A DNA stretch of 64,000 bases from Yersinia artesiana (GTDB lineage: Bacteria > Pseudomonadota > Gammaproteobacteria > Enterobacterales > Enterobacteriaceae). A model generated the notes under the pieces. It was given only the letters and a program-made list of their open reading frames with translations, ran no database searches and had not been told where the DNA came from. A program made the translations under genes and the position numbers. The stretch spans positions 34,696 to 98,695 of the forward strand of contig NZ_CACVAD010000014.1 of assembly GCF_902726545.1 (NCBI RefSeq). Reading direction: 5' to 3'. Below are positions 46,575 to 56,092 of the stretch, piece after piece (the first letter of the stretch is position 1; each line of letters begins with the position of its first letter).

Positions 46575-47657
46575 ATGAGCCTATCCACTGAATCCATAAC
46601 AGAAACCTCTCACCAGATTGATGCCAATGTTATGGGGCGTTATAAGAACATTGTGCGCCATCGCCTGCTCATTATGGGCGTATTGGTGTTAGCCATCATC
46701 GGCTGCTTGCTGCTGGATTTCACCATGGGGCCATCAGGTCTGACGTTGCACTCTCTGTGGCAGACGTTAATTGATCCAGCCAGTGCAGATGCAGGCACGC
46801 GGGTTATCGTTTGGGATATCCGTTTACCCTACGCCTTGATGGCGGTGGTGATTGGTTTGTCACTGGGTCTGGCGGGGGCGGAGATGCAAACCATCCTCAA
46901 TAACCCGCTGGCCAGCCCCTTTACCCTTGGCGTCTCTTCTGCTGCGGCCTTTGGTGCGGCACTGGCGATTGTCTCAGGAATTGGTATTCCAGGGGTGCCC
47001 GATCAATGGTTTATTTCCGTTAATGCCTTTATTTTTGCGCTGTTTGCCGCATTAATGCTCGATGGTATTACCCGCTGGACGCGGGTGGCGACCTCCGGTG
47101 TGGTGCTATTTGGTATCGCGCTGGTGTTTACCTTTAATGCGCTGGTATCCATGATGCAGTTCATCGCCAGTGAAGATACGCTGCAAGGTTTGGTGTTCTG
47201 GACGATGGGCAGCCTGGCACGGGCGTCATGGGCCAAGCTGGGCATCATGCTGGCGGTGTTTGCCCTGATGCTGCCGTTGTCGATGATGAGCTCGTGGAAG
47301 CTGACGGCACTGCGCTTAGGTGAAGACCGGGCTATCAGTTTTGGTATTGATGTTCGCCGCTTGCGGTTGGGAACATTGCTGCGTATCAGTATGTTATCGG
47401 CGCTGGCGGTGGCTTTTGTCGGCCCGATTGGCTTTATCGGGTTAGTCGCCCCCCATATTGCGCGCATGATGTTTGGTGAAGATCACCGTTTCTATCTGCC
47501 AGCCAGCGCCCTGATTGGTGCGTTGGTGTTGTCCATGGCATCGATAGCCTCAAAAAACCTGATTCCTGGTGTCATCATTCCAGTTGGGATTGTTACTTCG
47601 CTGGTGGGCGTACCTTTCTTCCTCAGCATTATTTTGCGCCATAGGGGGAATGTATGA
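46575..47657 (+). CDS. FecCD-family iron-siderophore ABC permease
   Basis: This is a 360-residue BtuC/FecCD permease with about 9-10 helices. Family segments are VWDIRLPYALMAVVIGLSLGLAGAEMQTILNNPLASPFTLG and GPIGFIGLVAPHIARMMFGEDHR. It is the only permease gene in the operon, so a homodimeric channel is expected. It overlaps the ATPase gene by 4 bp and lies downstream of a Fur box. An internal start at the M of MGRYKNIV is possible; the first 19 residues are not typical. Confidence 0.88.
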   Translation: MSLSTESITETSHQIDANVMGRYKNIVRHRLLIMGVLVLAIIGCLLLDFTMGPSGLTLHSLWQTLIDPASADAGTRVIVWDIRLPYALMAVVIGLSLGLAGAEMQTILNNPLASPFTLGVSSAAAFGAALAIVSGIGIPGVPDQWFISVNAFIFALFAALMLDGITRWTRVATSGVVLFGIALVFTFNALVSMMQFIASEDTLQGLVFWTMGSLARASWAKLGIMLAVFALMLPLSMMSSWKLTALRLGEDRAISFGIDVRRLRLGTLLRISMLSALAVAFVGPIGFIGLVAPHIARMMFGEDHRFYLPASALIGALVLSMASIASKNLIPGVIIPVGIVTSLVGVPFFLSIILRHRGNV

Positions 47658-48442
47658 CTTCTGGCTTACGTATTGAACATTTCAATGCGGGCTACCCGAA
47701 ACGCCCGGTCATTCAGAATTTGACCGTGCCATTACTGCCGCGCGGTAAAATCACTGTACTGCTTGGGCCGAATGGCAGTGGGAAGTCAACATTGCTACGC
47801 TCGATGGCCGGTTTGAACCGCGCCCAAGGGCAGTTATGGCTTGATAATAATGATCTGATGCAGATGCCGTTTGCACAACGAGCTGAGAAAGTGGTGTATT
47901 TGCCGCAATCATTACCGGCCGGTGTGCATCTCCATGTATTGGAATCGATTATTGTGGCACAGCGTGCCTCCGGCGGACGCAGTAACGCCAGCAGCGAATC
48001 TGAAGTCATGGCTTTGCTGGAACAACTGGGGATAGCCCATCTGGCACTCAGTTATCTGGATCAACTCTCTGGCGGCCAGAAGCAGTTGGTGGGTTTGGCG
48101 CAATCACTTATTCGCCAGCCCTCTTTGTTATTACTGGATGAGCCACTCAGTGCGCTGGATCTTAATTATCAATTCCATGTGATGGATTTGGTGCGTAAGG
48201 AGACCCGCAAACGCAATATTATTACTGTGGTCGTGGTGCATGACATCAATATAGCCTTACGTCATGGTGACCATGTATTGATGCTGCAAAACGGTACCTT
48301 AATTGCCGATGGCTTACCGGAAGAGGTGATTACGCCGCAAAGTTTGGCCAAAGTTTATGGGGTGAAAGGGCGTATTGAGCGCTGTTCACAAGGCACCCCG
48401 CAGGTGCTAATTGATGGATTAGTCACGGAACCAACAATTTAA
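47654..48442 (+). CDS. Iron-siderophore ABC transporter ATPase (FecE/FhuC type)
   Basis: This is a 262-residue ATPase. Walker A is GPNGSGKST (about 38-46), the signature is LSGGQKQLVGLAQSL, and Walker B is LLLDEPLSALDL with a following switch histidine (VVVHDIN). It energises import through the overlapping permease gene. An inverted repeat (48507-48539) follows before the receptor gene. Confidence 0.9.
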   Translation: MTSGLRIEHFNAGYPKRPVIQNLTVPLLPRGKITVLLGPNGSGKSTLLRSMAGLNRAQGQLWLDNNDLMQMPFAQRAEKVVYLPQSLPAGVHLHVLESIIVAQRASGGRSNASSESEVMALLEQLGIAHLALSYLDQLSGGQKQLVGLAQSLIRQPSLLLLDEPLSALDLNYQFHVMDLVRKETRKRNIITVVVVHDINIALRHGDHVLMLQNGTLIADGLPEEVITPQSLAKVYGVKGRIERCSQGTPQVLIDGLVTEPTI

Positions 48443-48506
48443 TACCCTTAATACACTTGGGTATATTTATGCAGTAATAGGTTTTATAAAACAATAATTA
48501 TGTATT

Positions 48507-48539
48507 AAGCAGAAATCGTTGGAAGCGCTATTTCTGCTT
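48507..48539. repeat. Inverted repeat between ABC genes and receptor gene
   Basis: AAGCAGAAAT (48507-48516) pairs with ATTTCTGCTT (48530-48539) across a 13-nt loop. The T-run is short, so it is at most a partial terminator or mRNA processing signal inside the putative operon. Confidence 0.5.
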
Positions 48540-48664
48540 TGGTGAGCTATTGCCAATTTTTATAAAAATAATATTTATCACCTGCCCGTCAGGAGGCATT
48601 GCTACGCCAAAAGAACCTGATGGAAAAGGAACTGAATAAATTTATACCTCATGGAGAACGTGTA

Positions 48665-50638
48665 ATGGCTAAGGCCTTTAGGAAATCTAATGCTGCGGCA
48701 TTGGTAATAGCGACAATTATCTCATCTCAGGCATCTGCTGCTGAAACCACGGCAACAGATACGATGGTGGTAACGGCATCTGGCTTCCAACAACGTATTC
48801 AAGATTCGGCGGCGTCTATTTCTGTGGTGACCCGCGAACAAATCGAGGATAAAGCCTATACCGATATTACTGATGCGCTGAAAGATGTACCGGGTGTGGT
48901 TGTTACCGGCGGCGGGAGTCACAGTGATATCAGTATTCGCGGAATGTCGGCGAAATATACCTTGATTCTGGTCGATGGCAAACGGGTTGATACCCGTGGT
49001 ACGCGGCCAAATAGCGATGGATCAGGGATCGAACAGGGCTGGTTACCCCCATTGGCGGCCATCGAGCGCATTGAAGTGGTGCGTGGCCCAATGTCATCTT
49101 TATATGGTTCGGATGCCATGGGCGGGGTAATTAACGTTATTACCCGTAAAGTGGGCAAAGAGTGGCACGGCACCGTGCGTGCTGATGCGACTTTGCAGGA
49201 AGACTCCAACTCTGGTGATATTTATCAAACCAACGCCTATGCCTCTGGCCCATTAATTGATGGCTTATTGGGATTAAAAGTCAGCGGTCTGCTTTCTCAT
49301 CGTAGCGAAGATAAAATTATCGATGGTTATAATGAGCAGCGCCTCAGAAACGGCGCGGCTACATTTACACTCACACCGGATGATAAAAACGAATTTGATT
49401 TTGATATTGGCCATTATGTGCAAGATAGAAATACCACCGCAGGGCGTTCAGTGGCGTTAAACGGTAAAAGCAGTGATGTGCAATATGACCGCAATAATTA
49501 TGCGATTACCCATCACGGTTATTATGATTTCGGCAATTCCACCAGTTATGTTCAGCGCGATGAAACCCGTAATCCATCGCGTGAAATGAAAAGTGTCGAT
49601 AATATCTTTAATAGCCAAACTTCTTTCCTGTTTGATAGCCATACGTTAATTCTTGGCGGCCAATATCGTTATGAAGAGTTATATGATGAAGGTAACCAGT
49701 TAGCCTCGGCCAGTGATCTGACCAAACTGACGCGTTGGAGTTGGGCATTGTTTGCTGAAGATGAATGGCAAATGACCAATGATTTCGCGTTGACCGGCGG
49801 CATCCGTATGGATCAGGATGAAAACTATGGAACTCACTGGACGCCGCGTTTATACGGTGTTTGGCATTTGTCCGAGCAATGGACATTAAAAGGTGGAGTG
49901 TCCGGTGGTTATCGCTCACCTGATTTACGTCAGGCGACAGATAATTGGGGCCAAATCACTGGCGGGAAAGGTGATCCGGCAATTATTGTCGGTAATTCCA
50001 GTTTGAAACCGGAAAGAAGTATTAGTGAGGAAATCGGCATTCTCTGGGATAACCAGGAAGGTATGAATGCGGGTGTGACGCTATTTAATACTGATTTTAA
50101 AGATAAAATTACCGAGGTTCGCCGCTGCACCGATACTACCGGTAATGCATCCGGCCAGTGCATGATTAATGGCAACAGCTATAAGTTTATCAGTGACCGC
50201 ACCAACGTAGATAAAGCCATGACGCGCGGTGTGGAAGCAACGTTTGGTTGGGATATCAGCAAAGATTGGTCACTGACCTCTAACTATACGTTTACTCAAT
50301 CCGAGCAAAAAAGTGGTCAGTTCTCCGGTCAGCCATTGAATCAGATGCCAAAGCACATGTTGAACGGCACATTGAACTGGCAAGCCACTGAAGATCTGGC
50401 AACCTGGATTCGCGCCAACTACCGTGGCAAAACCTCCGAGTATCTTAATCGCACCAGTATGGGCACCACCACACCGTCTTATACGTTTGTGGACTTAGGC
50501 GCGAACTATCACTTAACAAAAGAGCTTCGTCTGATGGGCGGTATCTATAACCTACTGGATAAGCGAGTGGATATCGAAGTGAACGATAAAGTTCTGGATG
50601 GTCGCCGTTATATGGTGGGCGCCAGCTACGATTTCTAA
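48665..50638 (+). CDS. TonB-dependent siderophore receptor (CirA/IrgA-like)
   Basis: This is an outer-membrane receptor of about 657 residues. It has a signal peptide ending ASA and a TonB box (DTMVVTAS). The plug domain has SISVVTREQIEDKAYTDITD, YTLILVDGKRVDTRG and IERIEVVRGPMSSLYGSDAMGGVINVIT; the rest is a 22-strand barrel ending in ASYDF with terminal phenylalanine. It resembles CirA, and E. coli also has cirA next to lysP, but the orientation and sequence leave the ligand open (a catecholate siderophore is likely). The start at 48665 has GGAGA upstream; the longer frame from 48599 puts a charged stretch before the signal peptide. Confidence 0.88.
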   Translation: MAKAFRKSNAAALVIATIISSQASAAETTATDTMVVTASGFQQRIQDSAASISVVTREQIEDKAYTDITDALKDVPGVVVTGGGSHSDISIRGMSAKYTLILVDGKRVDTRGTRPNSDGSGIEQGWLPPLAAIERIEVVRGPMSSLYGSDAMGGVINVITRKVGKEWHGTVRADATLQEDSNSGDIYQTNAYASGPLIDGLLGLKVSGLLSHRSEDKIIDGYNEQRLRNGAATFTLTPDDKNEFDFDIGHYVQDRNTTAGRSVALNGKSSDVQYDRNNYAITHHGYYDFGNSTSYVQRDETRNPSREMKSVDNIFNSQTSFLFDSHTLILGGQYRYEELYDEGNQLASASDLTKLTRWSWALFAEDEWQMTNDFALTGGIRMDQDENYGTHWTPRLYGVWHLSEQWTLKGGVSGGYRSPDLRQATDNWGQITGGKGDPAIIVGNSSLKPERSISEEIGILWDNQEGMNAGVTLFNTDFKDKITEVRRCTDTTGNASGQCMINGNSYKFISDRTNVDKAMTRGVEATFGWDISKDWSLTSNYTFTQSEQKSGQFSGQPLNQMPKHMLNGTLNWQATEDLATWIRANYRGKTSEYLNRTSMGTTTPSYTFVDLGANYHLTKELRLMGGIYNLLDKRVDIEVNDKVLDGRRYMVGASYDF

Positions 50639-50659
50639 TCTCCTTCGCACTTGAAGCCG

Positions 50660-50690
50660 CAGGGGGATCTGTTCTGCTCCCCCTGTTTAA
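50660..50690. terminator. Terminator between receptor and gst genes
   Basis: A perfect 8-bp stem CAGGGGGA / TCCCCCTG with a 10-nt loop is followed by TTTAATTAA. It lies between the convergent receptor and gstB genes, directly touching the gstB stop. Confidence 0.7.
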
Positions 50691-51311
50691 TTAACTTAAA
50701 CCAATAGCAATCACTTTCTGGAAGGCGGTTCTATGAGTCAGGCTTTGGTACCAGCGCTGTAAGTGCGGTAATTCCGGGCGCTCAATGGATAGATTGAACC
50801 AGGCATAAGCCAGACAACCTAATGGAATATCGCCGATACCGAATTTATCGCCAGAAAGATAAGTTTGTTTGCTCAGAGCTTCATCTGCAATTGCCATTAA
50901 TACATTCAGTTGATCAATACCGTGAGCAATTTTGGCTTTATCCTGTAACTCCGGCGCAGTACGCACCAGCCCGATAAACACCGCTTTAAACGGCTCCACC
51001 ACACTGGATGTCGCCCAATCCATCCATTTTTCAGCTGCCGCCCGCGGCTTTGCCTCCGGCAGATAAAGTGCATTATCGCCATATTGTGCCGCGAGATAGC
51101 GCACAATAGTGTTAGATTCCCACAGAATAAAATCGCCATCTTGCAGGCACGGGATCAGACCATTGGGGTTGAGTGAGCGATATAATGGCTCGTTCAATTT
51201 GCCATATTGCCCGCCCACATCGATGCGCTCATAACCGATACCCAACTCTTCCAGACACCACAGCACTTTTTTGACATTGGTCGAATTATTCCGACCCCAG
51301 ACCGTCAGCAT
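50691..51311 (-). CDS. Glutathione S-transferase family protein (GstB-like)
   Basis: This is a 206-residue GST. The thioredoxin-like N domain (MLTVWGRNNSTNVKKVLWCLEELG, then NPNGLIPCLQDGDFILWESNTIVRYLAAQYG with the ES glutathione-binding pair) is followed by an all-helical C domain with the GDKFGIGDIPLG motif. It resembles E. coli GstB (YliJ), active on halogenated and aldehyde-type compounds. It starts 18 bp after the HAD gene on the same strand, probably co-transcribed. Confidence 0.88.
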   Translation of the reverse strand: MLTVWGRNNSTNVKKVLWCLEELGIGYERIDVGGQYGKLNEPLYRSLNPNGLIPCLQDGDFILWESNTIVRYLAAQYGDNALYLPEAKPRAAAEKWMDWATSSVVEPFKAVFIGLVRTAPELQDKAKIAHGIDQLNVLMAIADEALSKQTYLSGDKFGIGDIPLGCLAYAWFNLSIERPELPHLQRWYQSLTHRTAFQKVIAIGLS

Positions 51312-51329
51312 ATCAAACTCCCGTCTTGT

Positions 51330-51989
51330 TTAACGCCGTTGCCAATGATGGATATCCCAGTCATGTAGAATCGCCAAATCCACCAATTCAGTACCCGGAT
51401 TGATCACCGCAGCACGATCAACATACTCCAATAATGGTTTGTCATTGATAGAATCACTGTAACCATAGCTGCGCTGGAAATCTAACTGGGATGACTCGCT
51501 GAGCCACTGTTTTAGCCGCTCAACTTTCCCTTCGCGGTAAGTCAGCGTGCCATAAGTCTTGCCGGTATAGCGGCTATTTTCTACTTCTACGCCGATAGAT
51601 AATGCTGCATTGGCTGAGAGTTGTTGTGCAATCGGCGTAACTAAATGCTCGCCGGTGGCTGAGATAATCACGATGTAATCACCACGATTACGGTGCCAGT
51701 TCATGAGCTTTCTGGCTTGTGGATACACGCGGGGTAAAATGTCGCGCTCAATAAAACGCTCAACCCAACCGGCAACTTCCACGGTGTGTTTGCCGATCAG
51801 CGGAGATAAGGTCGACTCCATATAACAAGACATCGACAGGCTCCCCTGATAATACTGCTTCATTAAATACTGCTCTTGCTCAGCCAGTTCCTGAGGGGCA
51901 AGCCCTTGATCAACCAGCCAGCGTAGCCACAGGCCTGAGCTGTCATCACTGATCAGCGTTTCATCGAGATCAAACAGAGCCAAATCCAT
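51330..51989 (-). CDS. HAD-IB family phosphatase
   Basis: This is a 219-residue haloacid dehalogenase-like hydrolase. Motif I is FDLDETLIS (DxDxT, nucleophile D8), motif II is VIISATGEH, and motif III/IV is a lysine region followed by YGYSDSINDKPLLEY. It looks like the SerB-like HAD-IB group (CicA/histidinol-phosphatase-like); the substrate is unknown. GGAGGTGG precedes the ATG. It leads the operon with the GST gene. Confidence 0.85.
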   Translation of the reverse strand: MDLALFDLDETLISDDSSGLWLRWLVDQGLAPQELAEQEQYLMKQYYQGSLSMSCYMESTLSPLIGKHTVEVAGWVERFIERDILPRVYPQARKLMNWHRNRGDYIVIISATGEHLVTPIAQQLSANAALSIGVEVENSRYTGKTYGTLTYREGKVERLKQWLSESSQLDFQRSYGYSDSINDKPLLEYVDRAAVINPGTELVDLAILHDWDIHHWQRR

Positions 51990-52449
51990 TAAGCCACCTC
52001 CGGGTAGATAAAGCGGGTGAAGTGAAACTTAACCATGTGGGTGCTGGACATTGGCAATTCCTCACCGGAATAACGGCTATCAATAGTTAACCTAATACTT
52101 TCCACCCAAATAGCAAAGCAAATCAGCGTAGCGGCCAAATAAGACAAAATAATGAAAGAAATAACATAGAACGGATTGATATTGGTGTGCCGCTGAGTTT
52201 CGGTGTTAATTATTTATATCGTTTAGATATAAATTGTTAAGTATCTAGTCGAGAACGCTCTTAAAACTGCTTTTTATGGTTAAAAACCATATTGGTTTGC
52301 CGCTCAAGCCAAAGAGAGAGTGTTGTCGTCTGCCTACTTTCACCCCATAGCTCAGGAGCTAAATATGCTGATTATTCGTTTGTATGGTTGTCCAGTTTTC
52401 ATTGGTTCTGAGCAAAAAAAGCAGCCCACTGAACATTCTGGAGTGAAAA
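51990..52449. promoter_or_regulatory. Divergent control region of HAD-gst and the sulfur operon
   Basis: About 460 bp. The middle is AT-rich (52190-52280), with an ATGGT-TAAAA-ACCAT inverted repeat near 52276-52290. No MetJ box pair (AGACGTCT type) was recognised. The right end holds the short frame described at 52365. Confidence 0.45.
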
Positions 52450-52484
52450 ATGAGTCACCAACACTTAAGCAGTCAATCGCCGGT
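52365..52484 (+). CDS. Possible 39-residue upstream ORF overlapping the oxygenase start
   Basis: An ATG at 52365 opens a 39-codon frame (MLIIRLYGCPVFIG...) ending at TAA 52482-52484, 35 bp inside the oxygenase gene in another frame. GAGCTAAAT precedes it, so a weak ribosome site exists. It could be a leader peptide coupling translation to the next gene, or chance. No family was recognised. Confidence 0.25.
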
Positions 52485-53517
52485 TAATGCAAATACATTA
52501 CCTTTATTGGATCTTTCATTGCTCAATGGCAGTGAAACTGAACGTCAGACATTCTTAGACGCTTTACGCCATGCCGCGCGAGATATTGGTTTCTTTTATC
52601 TGACCGGACATGGTATTGACCCCGCGTTATTACAGCAAATCCAAACCTTATCACGTGAATTCTTTGCTCTGCCTGATGAAGAGAAACTGGCGGTTGCGAT
52701 GGTGCGCTCACCGCATTTTCGTGGCTACAACCGCGCGGCCTCTGAACTCACGCGCGGTCAGCCAGATTGGCGTGAACAATTTGATATCGGTGCTGAGCGT
52801 ATACCATTACCCCAAACCCCCGGCACGCCAAGTTGGGCGCGATTGCAAGGCCCCAACCAGTGGCCTGAAACGCTGCCCGAATTAAAACCCACCTTATTGC
52901 AATGGCAGCGCGAAATGACGGGTATGGCATTGCGTCTACTGCGCGCCTTTGCTTTGTCATTGAATCTGGATGAAAACTCCTTCGATGAGTTGTATGGCGA
53001 TAAGCCCAACGAACATATCAAACTGATCCGCTATCCGGGGCGAGAAACCACACAAAGCGGGCAGGGCGTCGGCGCGCATAAAGACTCAGGTTTCCTCAGC
53101 TTCTTATTGCAAGACCAGCAACGCGGTTTGCAGGTTGAAGTGGAAGAGGGGCGCTGGATTGATGCGGTGCCACGGCCAGATACCTTTGTGGTCAATATCG
53201 GTGAACTGCTGGAGTTGGCGAGTAATGGTTATTTGCGTGCCACGGTACATCGGGTCGAAACCCCACCGGCAGGGACTGACCGCTTATCCATTGCCTTTTT
53301 CCTCGGCGCCCGTCTGGATGCAGTGGTTCCGTTGTATCCATTAACCGCAGAACTGGCCGCTGAGGCCCGTGGCCCGGCGAGCGACCCCGATAATCCACTG
53401 TTCCGTGATGTGGGGTTTAATTATCTCAAAGGGCGTTTGCGCTCTCACCCGGATGTAGCAGCGAAATTTTATCCAGAAGTGGTCGCTCCATCAGTAGAAA
53501 CTATCACAACCAATTGA
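52450..53517 (+). CDS. 2-oxoglutarate/Fe(II)-dependent oxygenase, isopenicillin N synthase-like
   Basis: This is a 355-residue protein. The N-terminal DIOX_N region (PLLDLSLLNGSE, RDIGFFYLTGHGID) is followed by the catalytic jelly-roll. The iron facial triad is H210 and D212 (GAHKDSGF) plus H267 (ATVHRVE), and the 2-oxoglutarate-binding RxS is R278/S280 (DRLSIAFF). The family hydroxylates or desaturates small molecules; the substrate is unknown. It is the first gene of an operon with a methionine-type ABC importer, suggesting that it oxidises the imported compound. The next gene starts 37 bp later. Confidence 0.88.
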   Translation: MSHQHLSSQSPVNANTLPLLDLSLLNGSETERQTFLDALRHAARDIGFFYLTGHGIDPALLQQIQTLSREFFALPDEEKLAVAMVRSPHFRGYNRAASELTRGQPDWREQFDIGAERIPLPQTPGTPSWARLQGPNQWPETLPELKPTLLQWQREMTGMALRLLRAFALSLNLDENSFDELYGDKPNEHIKLIRYPGRETTQSGQGVGAHKDSGFLSFLLQDQQRGLQVEVEEGRWIDAVPRPDTFVVNIGELLELASNGYLRATVHRVETPPAGTDRLSIAFFLGARLDAVVPLYPLTAELAAEARGPASDPDNPLFRDVGFNYLKGRLRSHPDVAAKFYPEVVAPSVETITTN

Positions 53518-53554
53518 TATTAAATTATAAAAACTTATTTTTGGGGTAATTATT

Positions 53555-54379
53555 ATGACTAAAACACGTATTTCTGGCTTGGTTCGCGCCGCAGTATTGA
53601 CTGCACTGACCTCTACTTTTACTTTATCGGCCCAGGCCGCTGAGGCCTTGCGGGTGGCGGCCGATCCGGTTCCTCATGCAGAAATTCTGCAATTCGTGCA
53701 AAAGCTAGACCCGTCGTTGAACCTAAAAGTCATTGAAATCCCCAATGGCGTTAACTCGAATGAGCTGTTAGCCCATGGCGATGTGGACGCTAACTACTTC
53801 CAGCATGTCCCTTATTTGCACTCGCAGGAGCAAGCGCTGGGGCAGAAGTTTGCCGTTGCTGCCACGGTGCATATTGAACCCTTGGGTGTTTATTCTCATA
53901 AACATAAAACCTTTGCTGATGTGCCAGATAAGGGCACGGTTGCCGTACCGAATAACGTCACTAACCTCAGCCGTGCGCTCTATTTATTACAAGATCAGGG
54001 ATTGATCACCTTAAAACCGGGTTTTACTGATCCGGCGAAAAACCAGGCCACACCGAAGGATATTGCCAGCAATCCCAAACATCTGAAAATTCTCGAAATT
54101 GAATCACCGCAGATCCCTCGCTCTCTGGATGATGTTGATTTGGCAGTGATCAATGGTAACTATGCACTGGAGGCGGGTTTGAACCCGGCCAAAGATGCCT
54201 TGGGGCTGGAGAAGGCTGCCGGCAACCCTTATGCCAATATTCTGGTAACCACACCTGCGCTGGAAAATGACCAACGTATCAAACAGTTGGCGAAAGATTT
54301 GCAGTCACCGGAGGTAGCGAAGTTTATCACTGAAAAATATGCCGGTTCTGTTATCCCAGTGGCAGGCATCAAATCATGA
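53555..54379 (+). CDS. NlpA/MetQ-family periplasmic substrate-binding protein, non-lipidated
   Basis: This is a 274-residue protein of the MetQ family: [54 protein letters not shown] and [12 protein letters not shown]. The signal peptide ends LSAQAAEA without a lipobox cysteine, so it should be a soluble periplasmic protein, unlike E. coli MetQ. It presumably binds methionine or a related sulfur compound. It overlaps the ATPase gene by 4 bp. Confidence 0.88.
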   Translation: MTKTRISGLVRAAVLTALTSTFTLSAQAAEALRVAADPVPHAEILQFVQKLDPSLNLKVIEIPNGVNSNELLAHGDVDANYFQHVPYLHSQEQALGQKFAVAATVHIEPLGVYSHKHKTFADVPDKGTVAVPNNVTNLSRALYLLQDQGLITLKPGFTDPAKNQATPKDIASNPKHLKILEIESPQIPRSLDDVDLAVINGNYALEAGLNPAKDALGLEKAAGNPYANILVTTPALENDQRIKQLAKDLQSPEVAKFITEKYAGSVIPVAGIKS

Positions 54380-55362
54380 TTAGCATCGAACGCCTGAGTA
54401 AAACCTACACACAAGGGGGGCTGCCAATGGTGGCCCTGGAGGAGGTCTCACTGGAGATCCCGACCGGCTCGGTGTTCGGCATTATTGGCCGCAGCGGGGC
54501 AGGTAAAAGTACCTTAATCCGCTGCCTGAATTTACTGGAACGGCCCACTTCGGGCCGTATTCAAGTGGATGGCCGCGAGTTAACCACACTTTCTGATCGG
54601 GAATTACGTCTGCAACGGCAGAATATCGGCATGATCTTCCAGAATTTCCACTTACTCCATTCACGTAATGTATGGGACAACATTGCCGTTGGGTTAGAAA
54701 TTATTGGAATGCCGAAAGCACAACGCCAAACGCGCGTGGCGGAGCTATTGGATTTAGTCGGATTGGGCGATAAAGCCCATGCTTTTCCCTCGCAGCTATC
54801 CGGGGGGCAAAAGCAGCGGGTCGGTATTGCCAGAGCACTGGCAGCCAAGCCGTCCTATTTGTTATCTGATGAAGCCACCAGTGCGTTAGACCCTGAAACC
54901 ACCGCCTCGATATTGGCGCTGCTCAGTGATATTAATCGCCAACTGGGGTTAACCATAGTGCTGATTACCCATGAATTGGATGTGGTGAAATCCATCTGTG
55001 ATACTGCAGCGTTACTGGAGCGTGGGCGGGTGGTCGAAACCGGCGCGATAGCCGATTTACTCTCTTCACCAAACTCCCGTCTGGGGCGCGCATTGCTGCC
55101 TGCACGCGGCCCGGCATCACTCTCCGGCGCGCCGGTGGCGGAGCTGACTTTCTTTGATACCGTCTCGGCTTCGCCGGTACTCAGTGAATTGGCGCAACGT
55201 CATGCAGTCGGCGTCACTCTGCTCGGCGGCGGCGTCGAATCCATTGGTGGTCAACGGGTGGGGCGTTTACAAGTTGATTTCAGCCACCCAGACGGCGGGT
55301 TGAATTTAGCTGAAGTCTTACAATTTCTCAATGAGCGCGGTGTGAGGGCAGAATTGATATGA
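54376..55362 (+). CDS. Methionine-type ABC transporter ATPase (MetN-like)
   Basis: This is a 328-residue ATPase. Walker A is GRSGAGKST (38-46), the signature is [15 protein letters not shown], and Walker B is [15 protein letters not shown], with the H-loop THELDVV. The C-terminal NIL domain (about 250-328) in MetN binds methionine and causes trans-inhibition. It is translationally coupled to the genes on both sides. It is a second, not canonical, metNIQ set, since its neighbours differ from those of E. coli metNIQ. Confidence 0.9.
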   Translation: MISIERLSKTYTQGGLPMVALEEVSLEIPTGSVFGIIGRSGAGKSTLIRCLNLLERPTSGRIQVDGRELTTLSDRELRLQRQNIGMIFQNFHLLHSRNVWDNIAVGLEIIGMPKAQRQTRVAELLDLVGLGDKAHAFPSQLSGGQKQRVGIARALAAKPSYLLSDEATSALDPETTASILALLSDINRQLGLTIVLITHELDVVKSICDTAALLERGRVVETGAIADLLSSPNSRLGRALLPARGPASLSGAPVAELTFFDTVSASPVLSELAQRHAVGVTLLGGGVESIGGQRVGRLQVDFSHPDGGLNLAEVLQFLNERGVRAELI

Positions 55363-56030
55363 ACAGTGGCATGAGTTGGCAGGATCTGCTGGAATTGGTC
55401 GCCAATGCGACCGGTGAAACCATCTATATGGTGGTGATCGCCACCTTTTTCACGATATTGATTGGCCTGCCACTGGGTGTCTTATTATTTGTTTCGCGCC
55501 CGAATGGGGTGCTACCTGCTCCCCGCGTGAATACATTGGTCGGCGCAATTGTGAATCTGGGGCGCTCAATGCCATTTGTGGTATTGCTGATTGCGCTTAT
55601 TCCCATCACCCGTTGGATTATCGGCACCACATTAGGTAGCACAGCCGCCATTGTACCTATTACCCTTGGGGCGATTCCGTTTTTTGCCCGCGTTGTCGAA
55701 GCGGCGCTGGATGAAGTTGATAAGGGGCGTATTGAGGCCATTTTATCAATGGGCGGTTCCGCGCGGCATGTAGTCCAAAAAGTGCTATTACCAGAAGCCT
55801 TACCAGCTTTGTTAGCTGGGGTTACCTTAACCGTGGTGATGCTGGTGGGTTTCTCTTCCATGGCCGGTGTTATTGGCGGCGGTGGTTTGGGCGATTTAGC
55901 TATTCGCTATGGTTATCAGCGATTTAATAATGAAGTGATGGTCGCCACCTTGGTTATTTTGGTTATTTTGGTGCAGGGAGTACAAAGTCTGGGTGATCGG
56001 TGGGTTAGGTCATTGGCTCATCGGCGCTAA
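55359..56030 (+). CDS. Methionine-type ABC transporter permease (MetI-like)
   Basis: This is a 223-residue permease with five hydrophobic segments. It has the MetI features [24 protein letters not shown] and the EAA loop [27 protein letters not shown], then [20 protein letters not shown]. It forms the channel as a homodimer with the ATPase encoded upstream, which it overlaps by 4 bp. It is the last gene of the operon, before a terminator. Confidence 0.92.
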   Translation: MNSGMSWQDLLELVANATGETIYMVVIATFFTILIGLPLGVLLFVSRPNGVLPAPRVNTLVGAIVNLGRSMPFVVLLIALIPITRWIIGTTLGSTAAIVPITLGAIPFFARVVEAALDEVDKGRIEAILSMGGSARHVVQKVLLPEALPALLAGVTLTVVMLVGFSSMAGVIGGGGLGDLAIRYGYQRFNNEVMVATLVILVILVQGVQSLGDRWVRSLAHRR

Positions 56031-56047
56031 GCTATATCTGCATAGTT

Positions 56048-56080
56048 AGGTAGGAATGATCTCCATTCCTACCTTTCTCG
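56048..56080. terminator. Terminator between the importer operon and the transsulfuration operon
   Basis: A perfect 11-bp stem AGGTAGGAATG / CATTCCTACCT with a 5-nt loop is followed by TTCTCGTCT. It serves the convergent permease and gamma-lyase genes. Confidence 0.8.
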
Positions 56081-56092
56081 TCTGATTCAACC

